Position numbers and translations under genes: made by a program. DNA of 64,000 nt from Coenobita brevimanus. Taxonomy: Eukaryota; Arthropoda; Malacostraca; Decapoda; Coenobitidae. Under the pieces are notes generated by a model that was not told where the DNA came from, did no database searches, and saw nothing but the letters and a program-made list of their open reading frames with translations. Position 1 is the first letter of the stretch. The number at the start of each line of letters is the position of its first letter. Where the stretch lies: positions 77,501 through 141,500 of the forward strand of contig CM064691.1 in assembly GCA_032717465.1 (NCBI GenBank). The letters run 5' to 3'. This document shows, one piece after another, positions 20,091 to 31,899 of the stretch.

Positions 20091-20985
20091 AAAACGAAAT
20101 ATCATATACATGTTAGTGTCACTATATGAAGCTTAGAGCTGAAGGTACAGGAAAAAGGTATTTACTGTATAATGTAACAAATGTTCTTTCACATTTTTAC
20201 CTAGTATACCTACTGAAAGTAACATACGTAAATAAAAGGCAAAAAAATGTGGCCTACCATTGATACATATTATATAGATTTATTTTATTTTCAATTATAC
20301 GTATTTAAGATATGTACGAAAACGAAAGTAAAAATGAACTGGGGCTTTCTTTTAAAGGCTATTTATACAGTAGCAATGTTTTTTTTTTCCCCCATTACAT
20401 TAAACTGAAAGTTACATACTGTTACAAAATAATAACGTAGTGAGTAAGAATTAGTTTGAAAGAGAGAGTTGGGGAGAGAGCGGGAGTTAGAGATGGGGAT
20501 AGTTAGAGGTACGTGTGTGTGTGTGCTGCTCGCCAAGCTGCCAGTTACGTAATTTAAATGATCGATAGTTAACTAGCAAAGTCCTGTATAATTATTGTGC
20601 ATTACTAATAAATAATAATTAATAAATTACTGATGTAGAACAAACATCACTGACAGAATTGACGAAAGTATTATTTTTCGTCATTAATAAATACAACAAA
20701 CCGTCGGCATATCTGTATGTACTCACCGACTCCGGACCTGCATTCATCACGTGAGTAGCGAGGAGCGCGGTAACGTGTGAGTACGGCCAAAAAGTAGCGG
20801 CGATCTCAGTTCTGCTACTGGCTAAAAAAAGTAATGGCTTACCACCATTGCTATTAAAATAGTAGCGGCGCTATGTAGCACTGCTATTCCCAGCTTTGGT
20901 CAGTCCCTTCCACCATTGCTGACCAGTCAAACAAACTGACACAGCAGAACACACAAAAAAACGATGGAGAAACGGATTTCGCATG
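20091..20985. other. AT-rich spacer, nothing recognised
   Basis: No coding frame or element end was recognised. A short GT run lies near 20515. Confidence 0.45.
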
Positions 20986-21142
20986 AAATGTTTACTTACT
21001 ACCCTAGATCAGGAAAGTCTGCTTTTAGAAAATACAAATCCATAAACTGTTCCCTGTCCCAGCCGGGATTCGATCCTAGGTCCACTAGGATTGCAGGCCA
21101 CCTCTCTAACAATTTCAGCCACCGCCTCCCCCAATGTAAGGA
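20986..21142 (-). mobile_element. tRNA-derived SINE (family S3)
   Basis: On the minus strand a strong B box GGATCGAATCCC (about 21069-21080) lies downstream of an A-box-like TGGCTGAAATTGTTAG (about 21105-21120), followed by about 80 bases of body. The head is recognisably tRNA-like but degenerate. Confidence 0.6.
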
Positions 21143-21600
21143 GTGTGTTTGATGAGGTAAAGGAGAGAGAGATTGTCCAGGTGCGTGAGGGTGTGAAAGT
21201 GGACTTATGTGGATTAACTGAGACTAAATGGAGAGTTGAGAAAGTTGGAGTATGGATGGGATGTATGTGCAGAAGTAGGTGAGAATGAGAGGGCAAAAGA
21301 GGGAGTATGTATTGTTGTGTGCAAGAGATGGAAGGCGAATACAAGTGAGTATTGATCAGTTGGTTCAAGGGTTGTGTGGGTAAGTTTGAAAGTAGGATTA
21401 CGAATGTGGGCAATTGTGTGTGTGTGTGTGCACACGCACACCAAAGCAAGATGTTGCAAGCAGAGTGAAAAAAGATTTCTGGGCAAATGTGGAAGCGTGC
21501 ATGGAGATGTTTGAGAGGAATAAGTTAGTGTTTTTAATTGGAGATATGAATGGAAATGTAGGGAATGTGAAGATGTGGAGGGGCGTGATGTTTGACCATA
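21143..21600 (+). pseudogene. RTE-like endonuclease fragment
   Basis: Across several frame changes the strand encodes VDLCGLTETKW, EGVCIVVCKRWKAN, GSRVVWVSLKVGLRMW and FLIGDMNGNVGN. These are the E, Y/S and GDxN blocks of an apurinic-type endonuclease. A GT/CA run at 21416-21440 interrupts it. It is more like the RTE-A or 1-438 type than RTE-B. Nothing downstream continues into reverse transcriptase. Confidence 0.7.
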
Positions 21601-21825
21601 CACCTTGCCTTAGTTCCCTCCACACAACTAAGTTCCCAAAAATGCTACTTGTCAGACTCTGGGGAACTTTTGGCCTAGGTTAATCTCCATTTTTAATTCA
21701 GAAGCTCTGCCGCAGATGACCGACCTGGATAGTGTGCCATTCATAAAGAGGGTGAGTAGGTAGCTAATATGAAATAAAACTCAACGTGGGTTTTCTTTCC
21801 TTATTAACTTTAACTTGGATACATA

Positions 21826-22105
21826 CAAGTTTGCAATGGAAGAGTGGGATGGGACTGGAGTGTGTTGGTGTTGTGATGGGGAGGGGTGGGTTGGGGTGGT
21901 TTGGGCATGTGGAGAGGATGGGTGAGGAAGGTGAGAAGTGTTAATATTGGGGATGGGGTTATGAGGGGTAGACCGAGAAAGACGTGGGACGAGGTCATTA
22001 AGTGTGACCTTAGGGTAAAGAGACTGAACAGGGAGGCTGCCATAGGTCGTGCTGCATGGAGAGCTGTCATTAGGTGACCAAGGCTGACGCATGCAAGCAT
22101 GTTGG
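21826..22105 (+). pseudogene. RTE-B 3' end, 5'-truncated copy
   Basis: It encodes the same C-terminus as 19790-20048, with MRGRPRKTWDEVIKCDLRV and RAAWRAVIR, then GTGACCAAGGC...GCATGCAAGCATGTTGG. An internal gap of about 9 bases relative to the long copy is visible near 21918. Confidence 0.85.
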
Positions 22106-22427
22106 AGCCAACAAAATGAAACATACAAAAATACATGGGGTATAAAAATGAGTTAAGTACGAGGTAGCACCGTAACTCACCAAGTAACGTATCACTTATC
22201 CATTCCTGTCAGGCTGTCTTCATCAGTCCTCTGGCCTGATCTTCCCTGCCAGTCTGCACCTGGGGCCTGTCAGGTAGGTCTGAGTCCAAGCCTTCAAAGC
22301 CCATTCCAGACTTGAAACTCAAAACCCGTTCCTATAAATCCAACATACTTCTTAGGAAAGTTTACCAAACCTTACACTAATTATGGTCTAATTAAAACTA
22401 CCTGGTACCTTTACTTTGGATATCTGT
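22106..22427. other. Spacer, nothing recognised
   Basis: No gene or element end recognised. Confidence 0.4.
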
Positions 22428-22472
22428 CTATCAATCTATCTGTCACCAGACACCTCAATCCCGCAAAGGGTA
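22428..22472 (-). repeat. RTE-A tail fragment
   Basis: Inverted match to the final RTE-A bases: CTATCAATCTATCTGTCACC then GACACCTCAATCCCGCAAAG. It directly abuts the start of JOC copy a. Confidence 0.7.
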
Positions 22473-22822
22473 GACTGTAGCACCAGTCAAGCAGGGCAGT
22501 ACTCCCAAGGTGGATGGAAAGGTGATGACAGGGAAAGCTGGAGCTCCTGTTTCATCAGCCCTCGGGACTAGTTCCTGACCATCCTTCTTTGCTGAACTTT
22601 TTTGGTGTTTCAGTAACGCAGAGAGTAGGCCAGCATGCTCTCCAGTACAAGTTTCTCTAACTGTCTACATCAAACTACAGTACATGCACAGTACACACAA
22701 CACTTCCTTTTCCAAAATTTTTAAGAAAAAAGGGAAATGGCGCAACCAGAAAATGCCCCGGAGTCCCGGGGGGGGGGGGCATAAATGCCCCCACCTTCCG
22801 CCTCTCTCCCAGTGACGACTCT

Positions 22823-25800
22823 TTGAGCTGCCTGGATCCACTGTCTGACTTACTTCTTCATTTCTGCAAAATTCGCGGCCTTTCCTCTAACTTTCGCTCT
22901 GTTGAGCACCACCTCTCTTCCTCTAAACCTCATCTTCTCTTCCTTACTGAGACACAGCTGTCTGAGGCAACTGAGAGCAAACCCTTTTTTGTTTCCTCCT
23001 ACTTTCTCTTTACTCATTTCAAAGCCAAAGGTGGCTGTTGTGTATATGTACGCAACGACCTATCTTGCTCTCGTGTTCGTGAACCTAATTCTTCTGAATT
23101 CTCTACACTCTGGCTTCGGCTCTCCTGTCATTCTCTGACTAATTATATCTGCTGTTTACTTATCCCCTACTGTAATTCTACTGACAATCAAAAAATTCTT
23201 CGACTATCTTACTTCTACGATGGAACACATTCTATCCATTTCTCCTTTCACTGAAATCTCCATTCTTGGAGATTTCAGTGTTCACCACCACCTTTGGCTC
23301 TCCTCTCCTTTCACTAATCCACCTGGTGAATAAGCCTACATCTTTTCTGACCTTAATGACCTAGAGCAGCTTGTACAGCACCCTACCCGTATCCCTGAAT
23401 GCCTTGGAGAGAGCTCCAACATACTTGACGTCTTCCTTCCACTTACATTGTTAATCTTTTCTCTCCATTGGGCTCCTCCGATCATAACCTTATTACCTTA
23501 ACCTGTCCTATCGCTCTGGTACAGCCTGTGGACCCTCCAAAGAAACGTTGTCTGTGGCACTTTGGAGCTGCGGATTGGGAGGCCCTCAGGCAATACTTCT
23601 TTGATTTTCCCTGGAATGATTATTGCTGCCATGGCCGTGAGCCATCTGAGTGTGCCATGTGCATTGCGGAGGTTATTCTTTCAGGCACAGAAGCATACAT
23701 TCCTTTCTCATATCCTTTGACTAATGCAAGAAAGCCTTGGTTTAACCCTTTAAACACGGATCGTCACGTTTGCGACGCTCGGCGAAAAGGACATAACGGC
23801 GAAGCATCGCGTTTGCGATTCTAGTAAAATTTGAATAACCGCGGGCAGGCAGGCTCCAGCTGGTATTGTCTATCAGTACCACCACCCTTTAGCTACAATT
23901 AGCATACTTTACCTTTGTACTACTGACCTCCGTTGTTGCCAAGTATCGCGTTTCCCCCCCCCCCCCACCATGGCCCGGCCAGCGTGGCTGTGATACATGG
24001 CAGCGCTCTGACTGCTCAGAACTGTAAATCTGCGCTCTCCTCTCACAAGCAGTTTATGCTAATAGGAAACGCTTGTTTCTCCAGTTGTAACACTAGCTTT
24101 TTTTCGCATGGTTTGCCCCTGTTTAGCGTCAGTTTACCGCAGGCTTTCAAAGTGACATTATGGCGAGTTCTAGCTCTTCCGAGTCAGTGCAAGCGGCCGA
24201 CAGGAACGAGAATGAAGTGACGGGCGTAAGGCAGAATAAAAATTGCGCCGCGGTGATCTTTTGGGAAGTAATATGATTGAAAATAATGTAGTATACATGT
24301 TTTTAGCTGTGAAAATGGAAATGTTTGTTGCGTGACGGGAAGACCACCGCCGCGCTGCATGTCGGCCGTACGCTCCGTTGATTTTAGCCTTATTTTCAGT
24401 GCTTATCGTACAAATACGGATTCCAAACTACCTTTATGTTGTAGTATAAAGTTTACTGTGACAGAATGAGGCTGTGGTAGAGGGGAAACCGGGTTGCTGG
24501 AGGTGTGAAAGTGAAGATATGGTTACCCAACTTTGCAAGTCTCCACAAGTCCTTGGGTAGTACACGAAGGCTCAACACCTGTCTCTGGAGAAAGCTGAAT
24601 GTAAGTACTATCTGCCATACCAAGTATAATGTTCTAGGGTTAATCTCTGATTTTTGGCTAATATTTTCCTACAGGTACTCAGACCGCGATACAACCCCGC
24701 CACTCGGGGGGGGGGGGGTCGACTGTTCACGGCCGCGTTTAAGGGGTTAATCATGCTTGTTCTAATGCTGTCCACAACAAGGAGAGGGCCTACAAAAGGT
24801 ACCGGAGCCAACCCACCCCTGAATCACATCTTGTTTACGTTTCTGCCCGGAATCGTGCTAAGTCTGTTCTTCGCTCTGCTAAAAATAATTTCATCCGTAC
24901 TAAATGCTCTCAACTCTCCAACTTGAATTCTTCCTGCTCCTTCTGGCACCTTGCCAAAAACCTTTCTAACAACTTTACCTCATCGTCCTTTCCTCCTCTT
25001 TTCTACCCTGATGGCTCTGTAGCTATTTCTTCTACTGATAAAGCTGATCTCTTCACTCAGACTCTCCTCCAATTCCACCTTAGACGATTCCAGTGCTGTT
25101 CCTCCATCACTTCCCCTCTCTGACTTCCTCATGGCTGACATCAAAGTTTCTTCAGCTGATGTATTTTCTGCCATCACTGGCCTCAATACTAACAAGGCAT
25201 ATGGGCCTGATGGAGTCCCTCCAGTTGTTCTCAAGAACTGTGCTTCTGTGCTTACACCCTGCCTAGGTAAACTCTTTCGCCTTTGTCTTTCAACTAGTAC
25301 CTTTCCTTCTTGCTGGAAGTTTGCTCTCATTCAGCCAGTCCCAAAGAAGGGTGACCATTCCCAACCCTCTAACTATCATCCAATTGCTTTAACATCCTGT
25401 ATCTCAAAAGTTTTTGAGTCTATTCTGAACAGAAAAATTTTAAAGCATCTTTCCTATCACAATCTTTCTGATCGTCAGTATGGGTTGCGTCAGGGACACT
25501 CCACTGGCGATCTTCTCACCTACCTTTCACACTCCTGGTCATCCTCCTTTTGGGACTTTGGCGAAAGCTTTGCCACTACACTTGACATCTCAAAGGCTTT
25601 CGATCGAGTCTGGCATAAATCTTTAACTTCCAAACTGCCCTCTTACGGTTTCTATCCTTCTATCTGTGCCTTCATCTATAGCTTCCTTTCTGGTCGTTCT
25701 ATAGCCGCTGTTGTGGACGGCCATCGTTCTTCTAGATCTATCAACATTGGTGTTCCTCAGGGCTCTGTTCTATCACCAACTCTCTTCCTTTTATTCATCA

Positions 25801-26600
25801 ATGATCTTCTAAGCTGTACATCTAATCCTGTCTGCTCGTACGCTGATGATTCCACCTTTCACCTTTCCATTTGATTTCCGCAACATCCATCTCAGCAGTT
25901 ACTTCAACAAACAAGGGATGAGGCAATGGCACACCTAACGTCCGACTTGGCTCGTATCTCTGACTGGGGTAAAAATAATCTTGTTTTTAATGCATCAAAG
26001 ACTCAGTTTTTACACCTATCAACCCAACAAAATCTTCCACAGGAGTACCCACTAATGTTTAATAATATCCAGCTCAATCCTGCATAATCGTTGAACATCC
26101 TTGGGGTTTCATTTACTCGGGACTTATCTTGGAAAGATCATATTGCATCTCTTGTAAAATCTGCTTCCAAGATATTAGGTGTGCTAAGCCGACTCCTTGC
26201 CTTCTTTACCCCTGCACAATTGTTGACTTTATACAGGGGTTTTATTCGCCCCTGTGTGGAGTACAACTCTCATGTGTGGTAAGGCTCCCCACGTACAGCT
26301 GTTCTCAATAGGGTGGAGTCAGATTCGTGTCATCAACTCTCCTCCTCTTAGTGGCTCCCTTCAACCTCTGTCTCTTCGCCACATTGTTGCCTCTTTATCT
26401 TTTTTCTATCACTACTTCAATGGTCACTGCTCCTCTGAACTGGCTGCTTGCATCCCTCCACCGTTACTCCCAGTTCGTCATTTATGCAACAGGTCAACTC
26501 TGTAACTGTCTCCCTCTATCTGTATTTCCTACATCCCAATGATCTCCAGTCTTTCAAACGTAGTGTGTCCAGGCATCTTGAAATGAATGGGTCATGAATT
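22823..26600 (+). pseudogene. JOC copy a polyprotein (endonuclease + reverse transcriptase), broken
   Basis: Endonuclease: IRGLSSNFRSVEHHL, LLFLTETQLS and [14 protein letters not shown]. Reverse transcriptase from 25131: NKAYGPDGVPPVVLKNC, FALIQPVPKKGDHSQPSNYH, QYGLRQGHSTGDLLTYL, TLDISKAFDRVWH, GVPQGSVLSPTLFLLFIND and intact YADD (about 25838-25849). C-terminus: LARISDWGKNNLVFNASKTQ and GFIRPCVEYNSHVW. Disruptions are a frameshift in the endonuclease (about 23255-23465), the inserted element, a one-base loss near 25065, and stops at 25872, 26084 and 26279. Inactive despite an intact catalytic box. Confidence 0.88.
23746..24746 (+). mobile_element. piggyBac-like non-autonomous element P1, copy 1
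   Basis: It is flanked by TTAA at 23742-23745 and 24747-24750, and its inverted ends are CCCTTTAAACACGG and CCCCTTAAACGCGG. TTAA targets and CCC-starting ends are the signature of piggyBac elements. JOC copy b has the uninterrupted target with one TTAA (near 33920). No transposase frame is present. Copy 2 of this family is 47113-56079, inverted. Confidence 0.9.
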
Positions 26601-26692
26601 TTGCTTTGTTTTGTATTTTTGTTTTTTTCTTGGAAGGAATGTTTTGCGGGCTCAGCATTTGGTTCTTTCTTCCTCGCATTAAAAAAAAAAAA

Positions 26693-27768
26693 TCCACATC
26701 CACACCACAATGCTCCTTCACTTCCTCATTTGTCAGTCTGTCTCTCCATGTAACTCCACATGCTCCTTTCAGATAACTCATTTCCACAGCTCTCACTCTT
26801 GACTTGCATCTCTCCAATAATGTCCAAGCTTCACTTCCATATGTTAGAGTTGGTATCACAATACTTTCATGCAGTAACTTTTTCACTTCCATGCTCACTT
26901 CCCAGTTTCTTATCACTGCCTTCAAGGAACCAGAAAACTTTCTTCCTTGCTGTACCCTTTCAAGCACTTCACCCTCTAAACTTCCATCCTTTCTCTTCAC
27001 ACTACCCAGGTACCTAAATGTACTCACATTTTCCATATCCTCCTCATCCAGCCTCACTGTACATTCAGTGACTTCATTTCACTCGAAGACCATAACTTTA
27101 CTCTTCCCTACATTCACCTTTAGGTTCCATTTCTTACACACACTTCAAAACTCATTCACCAAGCCTTGCAGCTCCCCTTTATCTTCACTTAACAACACAG
27201 TATCATCTGCAAACAACAATACAGGAAGTTTCCAAATGCTGCTGTCTTTCATTAGGGTTGCTCCAACATTCACTACCATACCTTGTATCTCTTTTATAAC
27301 TACATGCATGTACAGATTGAACAACCATGGAGACATGATATATCACTGTTTCAGTTCAACCTTCAAATAGGAAAATGAACTCAGTTTACTATCCACATGC
27401 ACTGCAGCCTTAGCACTCTCGCACATACTCTTCTCAGCATTCAACAACTTCCCATTTACTCCATTGTATATTCTTAATATTTTCCATTTTCCTTGTCTGT
27501 CCACTCTTTCATATGCTTTCTCCTAATCCATGAAGGCATACAACATTCTCCTCTCTAGAAACTTTTCCGTGAAGGACCTAAGGATGAATATCTGATCAAC
27601 ACACCCTCTTCCCTTCCTAAAGCCTCCCTCTTCTTCTCCAGCTAATTCCTCTGTTATTTCCGTAACTCTGTCAACAAGTATCCTGCCGTATATTTTCCTA
27701 TTACACTCAGAACACAAATGCCCCTATGATTACCACACACTTCTTTTTCCCCTTTTCCTTTGTACATA
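26693..27768 (-). pseudogene. RTE-A reverse transcriptase fragment
   Basis: Read from 27768 to 26693: LYKGKGEKEVCGNHRGICVL, KIYGRILVDRVTEITEEL, EEGGFRKGRGCVDQIFILR, MSPWLFNLYMHVV, intact FADDTVLLSED (27215-27190), VSTFRYLGSVKRKDGS, IPTLTYGSEAWT and LKGACGVTWRDRLTNEEVKE. The frame breaks near 27520, 27340 and 27140. Both ends are truncated; the poly(A) of JOC copy a abuts the lower end. Confidence 0.88.
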
Positions 27769-27784
27769 TATATGTTTGTTATAT

Positions 27785-27964
27785 ACACCAGCAGGATATA
27801 CTGAAAACCGACTTTTAAAAAGGTCTCAGGCAGTGGAAAGAATGCTGGGCGATATGTGTCAAGTCAGAAGGGGCCTACTTGAGGGAGATTAGAGTCCTAG
27901 CTTAATGAGTTAGTTGTTTATTTTTTAAGAGCCTACAGTCAGATACTTTCTGAACAGACCGTGT
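27785..27964 (+). pseudogene. mariner-type transposon, 3' remnant
   Basis: It encodes QWKECWAICVKSEGAYL, the C-terminal pattern of mariner transposases. After about 90 bases it ends in ATACTTTCTGAACAGACCGTG followed by TA, very like the inverse of the canonical mariner terminal repeat. The 5' part of the transposon is missing. Confidence 0.6.
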
Positions 27965-28059
27965 ATAATCAACCCACCCGTTCCCTACCTACCAACAAGT
28001 GGCTTGGCGGATGGTTGTTGCCCGTCCTCGTATAGTCCAGCAGCTAAGGCCAAATTATT

Positions 28060-28375
28060 AGGTCAGCCGTTCACTTTTTCAGGAGAGCACCAAATTTTGA
28101 ACAGGTGTAGAATGGACCCATATGATCATTTTTTTAGATGGACCCCCCCAGATTTGGGCCTCCTGGTGGTTACCATCTTGGATTTCGAAATGGCTGCCTA
28201 GCAACCCGTATTTTCTTCAATAACTCCAAAAATATGATAAATAGAAGCAAAATTCCAATGGCTACCCCTATGTTTTCAGGGGCTGGCAGTCCAGTGAGGT
28301 CATTTCTGGACCTGGCAGAGATTGGCCATCTCAAATCCATATGGCTGCCGGCTGAAATTAGTCTTTCGTTATAAT
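28060..28375 (+). repeat. Dispersed repeat D, copy 1
   Basis: In inverted orientation it matches 42130-42600. Landmarks are CACTTTTTCAGGAGAGCACC and ACCATCTTGGATTTCGAAAT. No coding content recognised. Confidence 0.75.
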
Positions 28376-28765
28376 GCAAGACCATAAAAGATACAGTAAT
28401 CTTCCCATTATCCAATGTAATACAGCCATAGGCATGTCCGAGAAGTGGGCTCATCCGGTAATTGGGCCTTTGCCTCCTGAACTGGTACTTATGGACCCTA
28501 ACCCAGCCTAACTCAGAAAAACACCTACATAACTCCCTACCGGACATGCATAGCACCTATTTAAGGCCCTATTCACACAAATCACGTACATAAAAGAGTG
28601 AAATAAATGCAAAGGAACCAGAGAATGAGGATTTAGAGGTGAGTTGGAAAATATTTAGCAGTATTCGGGTACTTACAACAAGTCCATGGCCATCGCGATG
28701 AATAGCCTGCCTCCTCTCAGACTCACAGTAATAAGGTACACTTGAAGCACCTACAGTAATCCAGT
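28376..28765. other. Spacer, nothing recognised
   Basis: No gene or repeat recognised. Confidence 0.4.
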
Positions 28766-29125
28766 GTTGCACTGCACTTAATCCTTTTCACTCTGAATTC
28801 TAATTTCTTAACACTGCGCATTCTTTTCTCACTTGTGCTCTACTTGAAACTCACCACTGTTGCACTCTGCACTTAAGCCTTTGCACTTTGAATTCTAATT
28901 TCTTAACACTGCGCATTCTTTTATCACTTGCGCTATACTATACTTGACTCTCACCACTGTTGGACTCTGCACTTAATCATTTGCACTCTGATTTCTAATT
29001 TCTTAACAGTGCGCATTCTTTTCTTACTTGTGCCCTACTGTACTTTACTTTAAACAATGTTGCAGTCTGCACTTGTCTTTCCACTCTGAATACTAATTTC
29101 TTAATACTGCGCATTATGTTCTTTA
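28766..29125. repeat. Tandem array, about 95-100-bp units, four copies
   Basis: Units begin GTTGCACTCTGCACTT at about 28766, 28858, 28961 and 29058, and share CTAATTTCTTAACACTGCGC. Units are diverged, so the array is older than the 64-bp minisatellite at 4.9 kb. Confidence 0.9.
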
Positions 29126-29197
29126 CACTGCACAACACTGTAAATTCCCGTGTGGTCTAGTGGCGCGTTTTTGCTCTTTATTCACTGTCAGAGTCTG

Positions 29198-30501
29198 GTA
29201 ACCATAGGGGTATTTGCCTTCTTAGTGTGACTGGTAAAATATATGGTAGAATACTCATTGATAGGGTTAGGCATATGACAGAGGAGCTAGTTGGAGAAGA
29301 ACAAGGGGGATTTAGGAAGGGAAAAGGGTGTGTAGATCAGATATTTGTTCTAAGATGTTTAGTGGAGAAGTATCTAGAGAAGGGAAGGAAAGTGTATGCT
29401 GCCTTCATGGACTTGGAGAAAGCTTATGACAGAATAGATAGGCAAGGTATGTGGAAGGTATTAAGAATATATGGAGTGGAGGGGAAATTGTTGAGTGCTG
29501 TGAAGAGTATGTACGAGGGAGCTAGGGCTACGGTGCGAGTGGATGGTGAGCTGAGTGAGTTCTTTGATCTCAGTGTGGGACTGAAATAGGGTTGTGTGAT
29601 GTCTCCACGACTGTTTAATATATATATGGATGGGGTTGTAAAGGAGGTGCAAGGTAGGGCAGTGGATGTGGGGGTGGCCCTAATGAATGAGGGTGAGATT
29701 TGGAAGCTTCCGGTGTTGCTGTTTGCTGATGATACAGTATTGTTGAGTGAAGATGAATGGGAGTTGCAAGGTTTGGTGAATGAATTTGGGACAGTGTGTA
29801 GGAGGAGGAAGCTGAAAGTTAATGTAAACAAAAGTAAAGTTATGGTGTTTGAGAGGAATGAAGTCACAGAGTGTGCAGTGAGGTTGGATGGTGATGATAT
29901 GGAGAATGTGAGTGCATTCAAGTACTTGGGTAGTGTGATGAGTAAGGATGGAACTTTGGGGGATGAAGTACGTGAAAGGGTACAGCAGGGAAGAAAGGTT
30001 GTTGGTACACTGAAAGCAGTGATGAGAAATAGGGAGGTGAGTATGGAAGTTAAGAAGTCACTGCATGATGGTATTGTTATCCCTACCCTGATGTATGGAA
30101 GCGAGGCATGGACCTTGCGAGAGGGGAACAAGTCAAGAGTGAGAGCAGTGGAAATGAGTTACTTAAGAGGAGCATGTGGAGTGACGTGGAGGGACAGGTT
30201 GACAAATGAAGAAGTGAAGGAACGTTGTGGGGTAGATGTGGATGTGGTTGAAAAGATTAGGAGAAATACACTGAGGTGGTTTGGACATGTGGAGAGAATG
30301 GAGAATGAAAGACTGACTAAGAGGGTGTATGTAGGTGAGGTGGAGGGAGGGAGAGGGAGGGGTAGACCGAGGATGAGGTGGAGGGATGGAGTTGAGAGGT
30401 ATATGAGGGAGGGGGGGGTGAGTTGGGGGGAGGGGAATCAAATGGTGGGTGACAGAGTGACTTGGAGGCGTTTTGTCTGTGGCCACCTTTTGCGGGATTA
30501 G
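29198..30501 (+). pseudogene. RTE-A reverse transcriptase (one in-frame stop)
   Basis: In order: KIYGRILIDRVRHMTEELVG, EEQGGFRKGKGCVDQIFVLR, AAFMDLEKAYDRIDR, then a TAG at 29587-29589 just before GCVMSPRLFNIYMDGV. An intact LLFADDTVLLSED follows (about 29720-29755), then FKYLGSVMSKDGT, IPTLMYGSEAWTL, RWFGHVERMENERLTKRVYV, GRPRMRWRDGVERYMREG and FVCGHLLRD. The frame is the same before and after the stop, so this is the least damaged RTE-A copy. The endonuclease and first RT blocks are lost to 5' truncation. Confidence 0.9.
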
Positions 30502-30521
30502 GGCGTCAGGCTATAGATAGA
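29198..30521 (+). mobile_element. RTE-A copy with target duplication, 5'-truncated
   Basis: CAGAGTCTG flanks it on both sides (29189-29197 and 30522-30530), a 9-base target duplication. It starts inside the reverse transcriptase and ends in GGCTATAGATAGA, the family's GATA-type tail. It lies next to the Tigger remnant. Confidence 0.88.
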
Positions 30522-30599
30522 CAGAGTCTGAGAGTAGGTAATGCAGGTGGCCTAGGGGCGCGTTGCTGGGGGGTGGTGATGGACTTCCCACTGCAGACG

Positions 30600-31777
30600 A
30601 TTCTTAAGACAGACACAAACTCATGTCCAGTGGCGACTCCACTGTGCCTCATGTGCTGGGTTGTGGCTCAGAGGTGGAAGGCCTGTCTTGGGGAGGCAGC
30701 GGTGTGAAGCCAGGACTGGGCACAGCAGGGGTCATGGGCCTAAAGAAACTGTCAGTGGTTGATTGATGTAAGGAACGGCAATTCTGGCGATTGATAATGA
30801 GCTGCATGAAAGCACGCACTTCCTCCACACATCCGAAGAGCCCCATCTCCCTGTTGCAGTCCGGGTGTTCCAGGTAGTCGAGAACAAACTCAGCGTGCTC
30901 CTGGAGTGCGCTTAGCTTGGGGATGGCTGGAGTATTGGCACACTGAGAGGAGTCCCCATCATGGTCATTGTCCTCGTCAGAATCTTCAAGCTGGGTACTT
31001 GTACCTGCAACTGAAGATGCAATCTCAGTATCAGACATGATCTGATACCCAGAATTGCCCTTGTCGTCATCCAACCACTCTCGCACTTCTTACGCATCAA
31101 CATTGTCGCCAGCCGCATGGAGATGTCCATGGAAGTCATCCACATCAAAACCTTGAAAGTAGTGCACCACATCGACTCCGAGAAGCTGACGAGACCAACC
31201 ACTTTCCAGTCTTGTCAGAGACTTCCCGCCATGCACTGGTCCAGTTGTAGATGGCTGACTTGATGTTGTAGCGGCAAAGGATTTCCAAAGTCCGCTGGCC
31301 TCGCGTGTCCTGTCCCTCCCTGCGCTCGTCCTCGTCCTCAAGAACAACCATCACATCGTCCAGGAACATCCGACTGTACAGCCTCTTCGTTGCCACAATC
31401 ACTCCTTGGTCCATTGGTTGGGTGAGAGCAGTTGTATTAGGTGGCAAAAGCACCCAATGCAGCCATTCTCAGCCACCAACTTCTTGTCAGACGGATGCGC
31501 AGGTGCATTGTGCAAAAGAAGGAGGGCCTTTACCTGGTCATGTGGGATTCCCAGTTTGTTCATCGGGTAATGGATGACCTCCTTGATGAAGCGCTGGTCA
31601 AACCAGTCTCTGAAGATCTTGGCTGTGAACCAAGCCTTCACAGAATGGTACCAAACGACAGGAAGGACATCCATCACCCCACGAAGACACTGAGGCTGCT
31701 TTGCGCAGCCAACAATAACGAACTTGAGCCGGTGCATGCCGTTAGCATTGGCACAACACAAAGCAGATATCCGTTGC
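30600..31777 (-). pseudogene. Tigger/pogo-type (DDE_1) transposase, C-terminal two thirds
   Basis: Read from 31777 downward: QRISALCCANANGMHRLK, GVMDVLPVVWYHSVKAWFT, KALLLLHNAPAHPSDKKLV, LPPNTTALTQPMDQGVI, ATKRLYSRMFLDDVMVVLED, an acidic Asp/Glu-rich stretch, and a tail with CRSLHQSTTDSFF. These match the catalytic and C-terminal parts of Tigger transposases and their jerky-like relatives. The second catalytic Asp is changed (HNAPAHP where DNAPAHP is usual). Frameshifts lie near 31450 and 31090. The N-terminus is cut off by the JOC copy b poly(A) at 31778. Confidence 0.88.
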
Positions 31778-31778
31778 T

Positions 31779-31818
<40 letters not shown>

Positions 31819-31899
31819 TGAGGAAGAAGAAACTAAGGCAACAAGCCCGCAAAACTGTTTCTTCCAAGAGAAAGACAAAATACAAGAGAGAGCCAAATT

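Larger units (their letters stand above)
22473..26692 (+). mobile_element. JOC copy a: Jockey/CR1-like LINE, split by a piggyBac-like element
   Basis: A leader (22473-22800) beginning GACTGTAGCACCAG is followed by endonuclease, linker, reverse transcriptase and a 3' end with poly(A) at 26680-26692. Removing the 1001-bp insertion at 23746-24746 and one TTAA restores colinearity with copy b. Related copies: b (31778-40896, minus), c (40897-41995, minus), d (57331-57608, minus) and a leader at 16370. Clade is by motif; Jockey, CR1 or I-like placement is not settled. Confidence 0.88.

Noticed and set aside
29140..29188. tRNA-Glu-like 5' half (TGGTCTAGTGG near 29153)
   Set aside because: Only an A-box-like word; no B box or 3' half follows before the RTE-A insertion, nor in the sequence beyond it.
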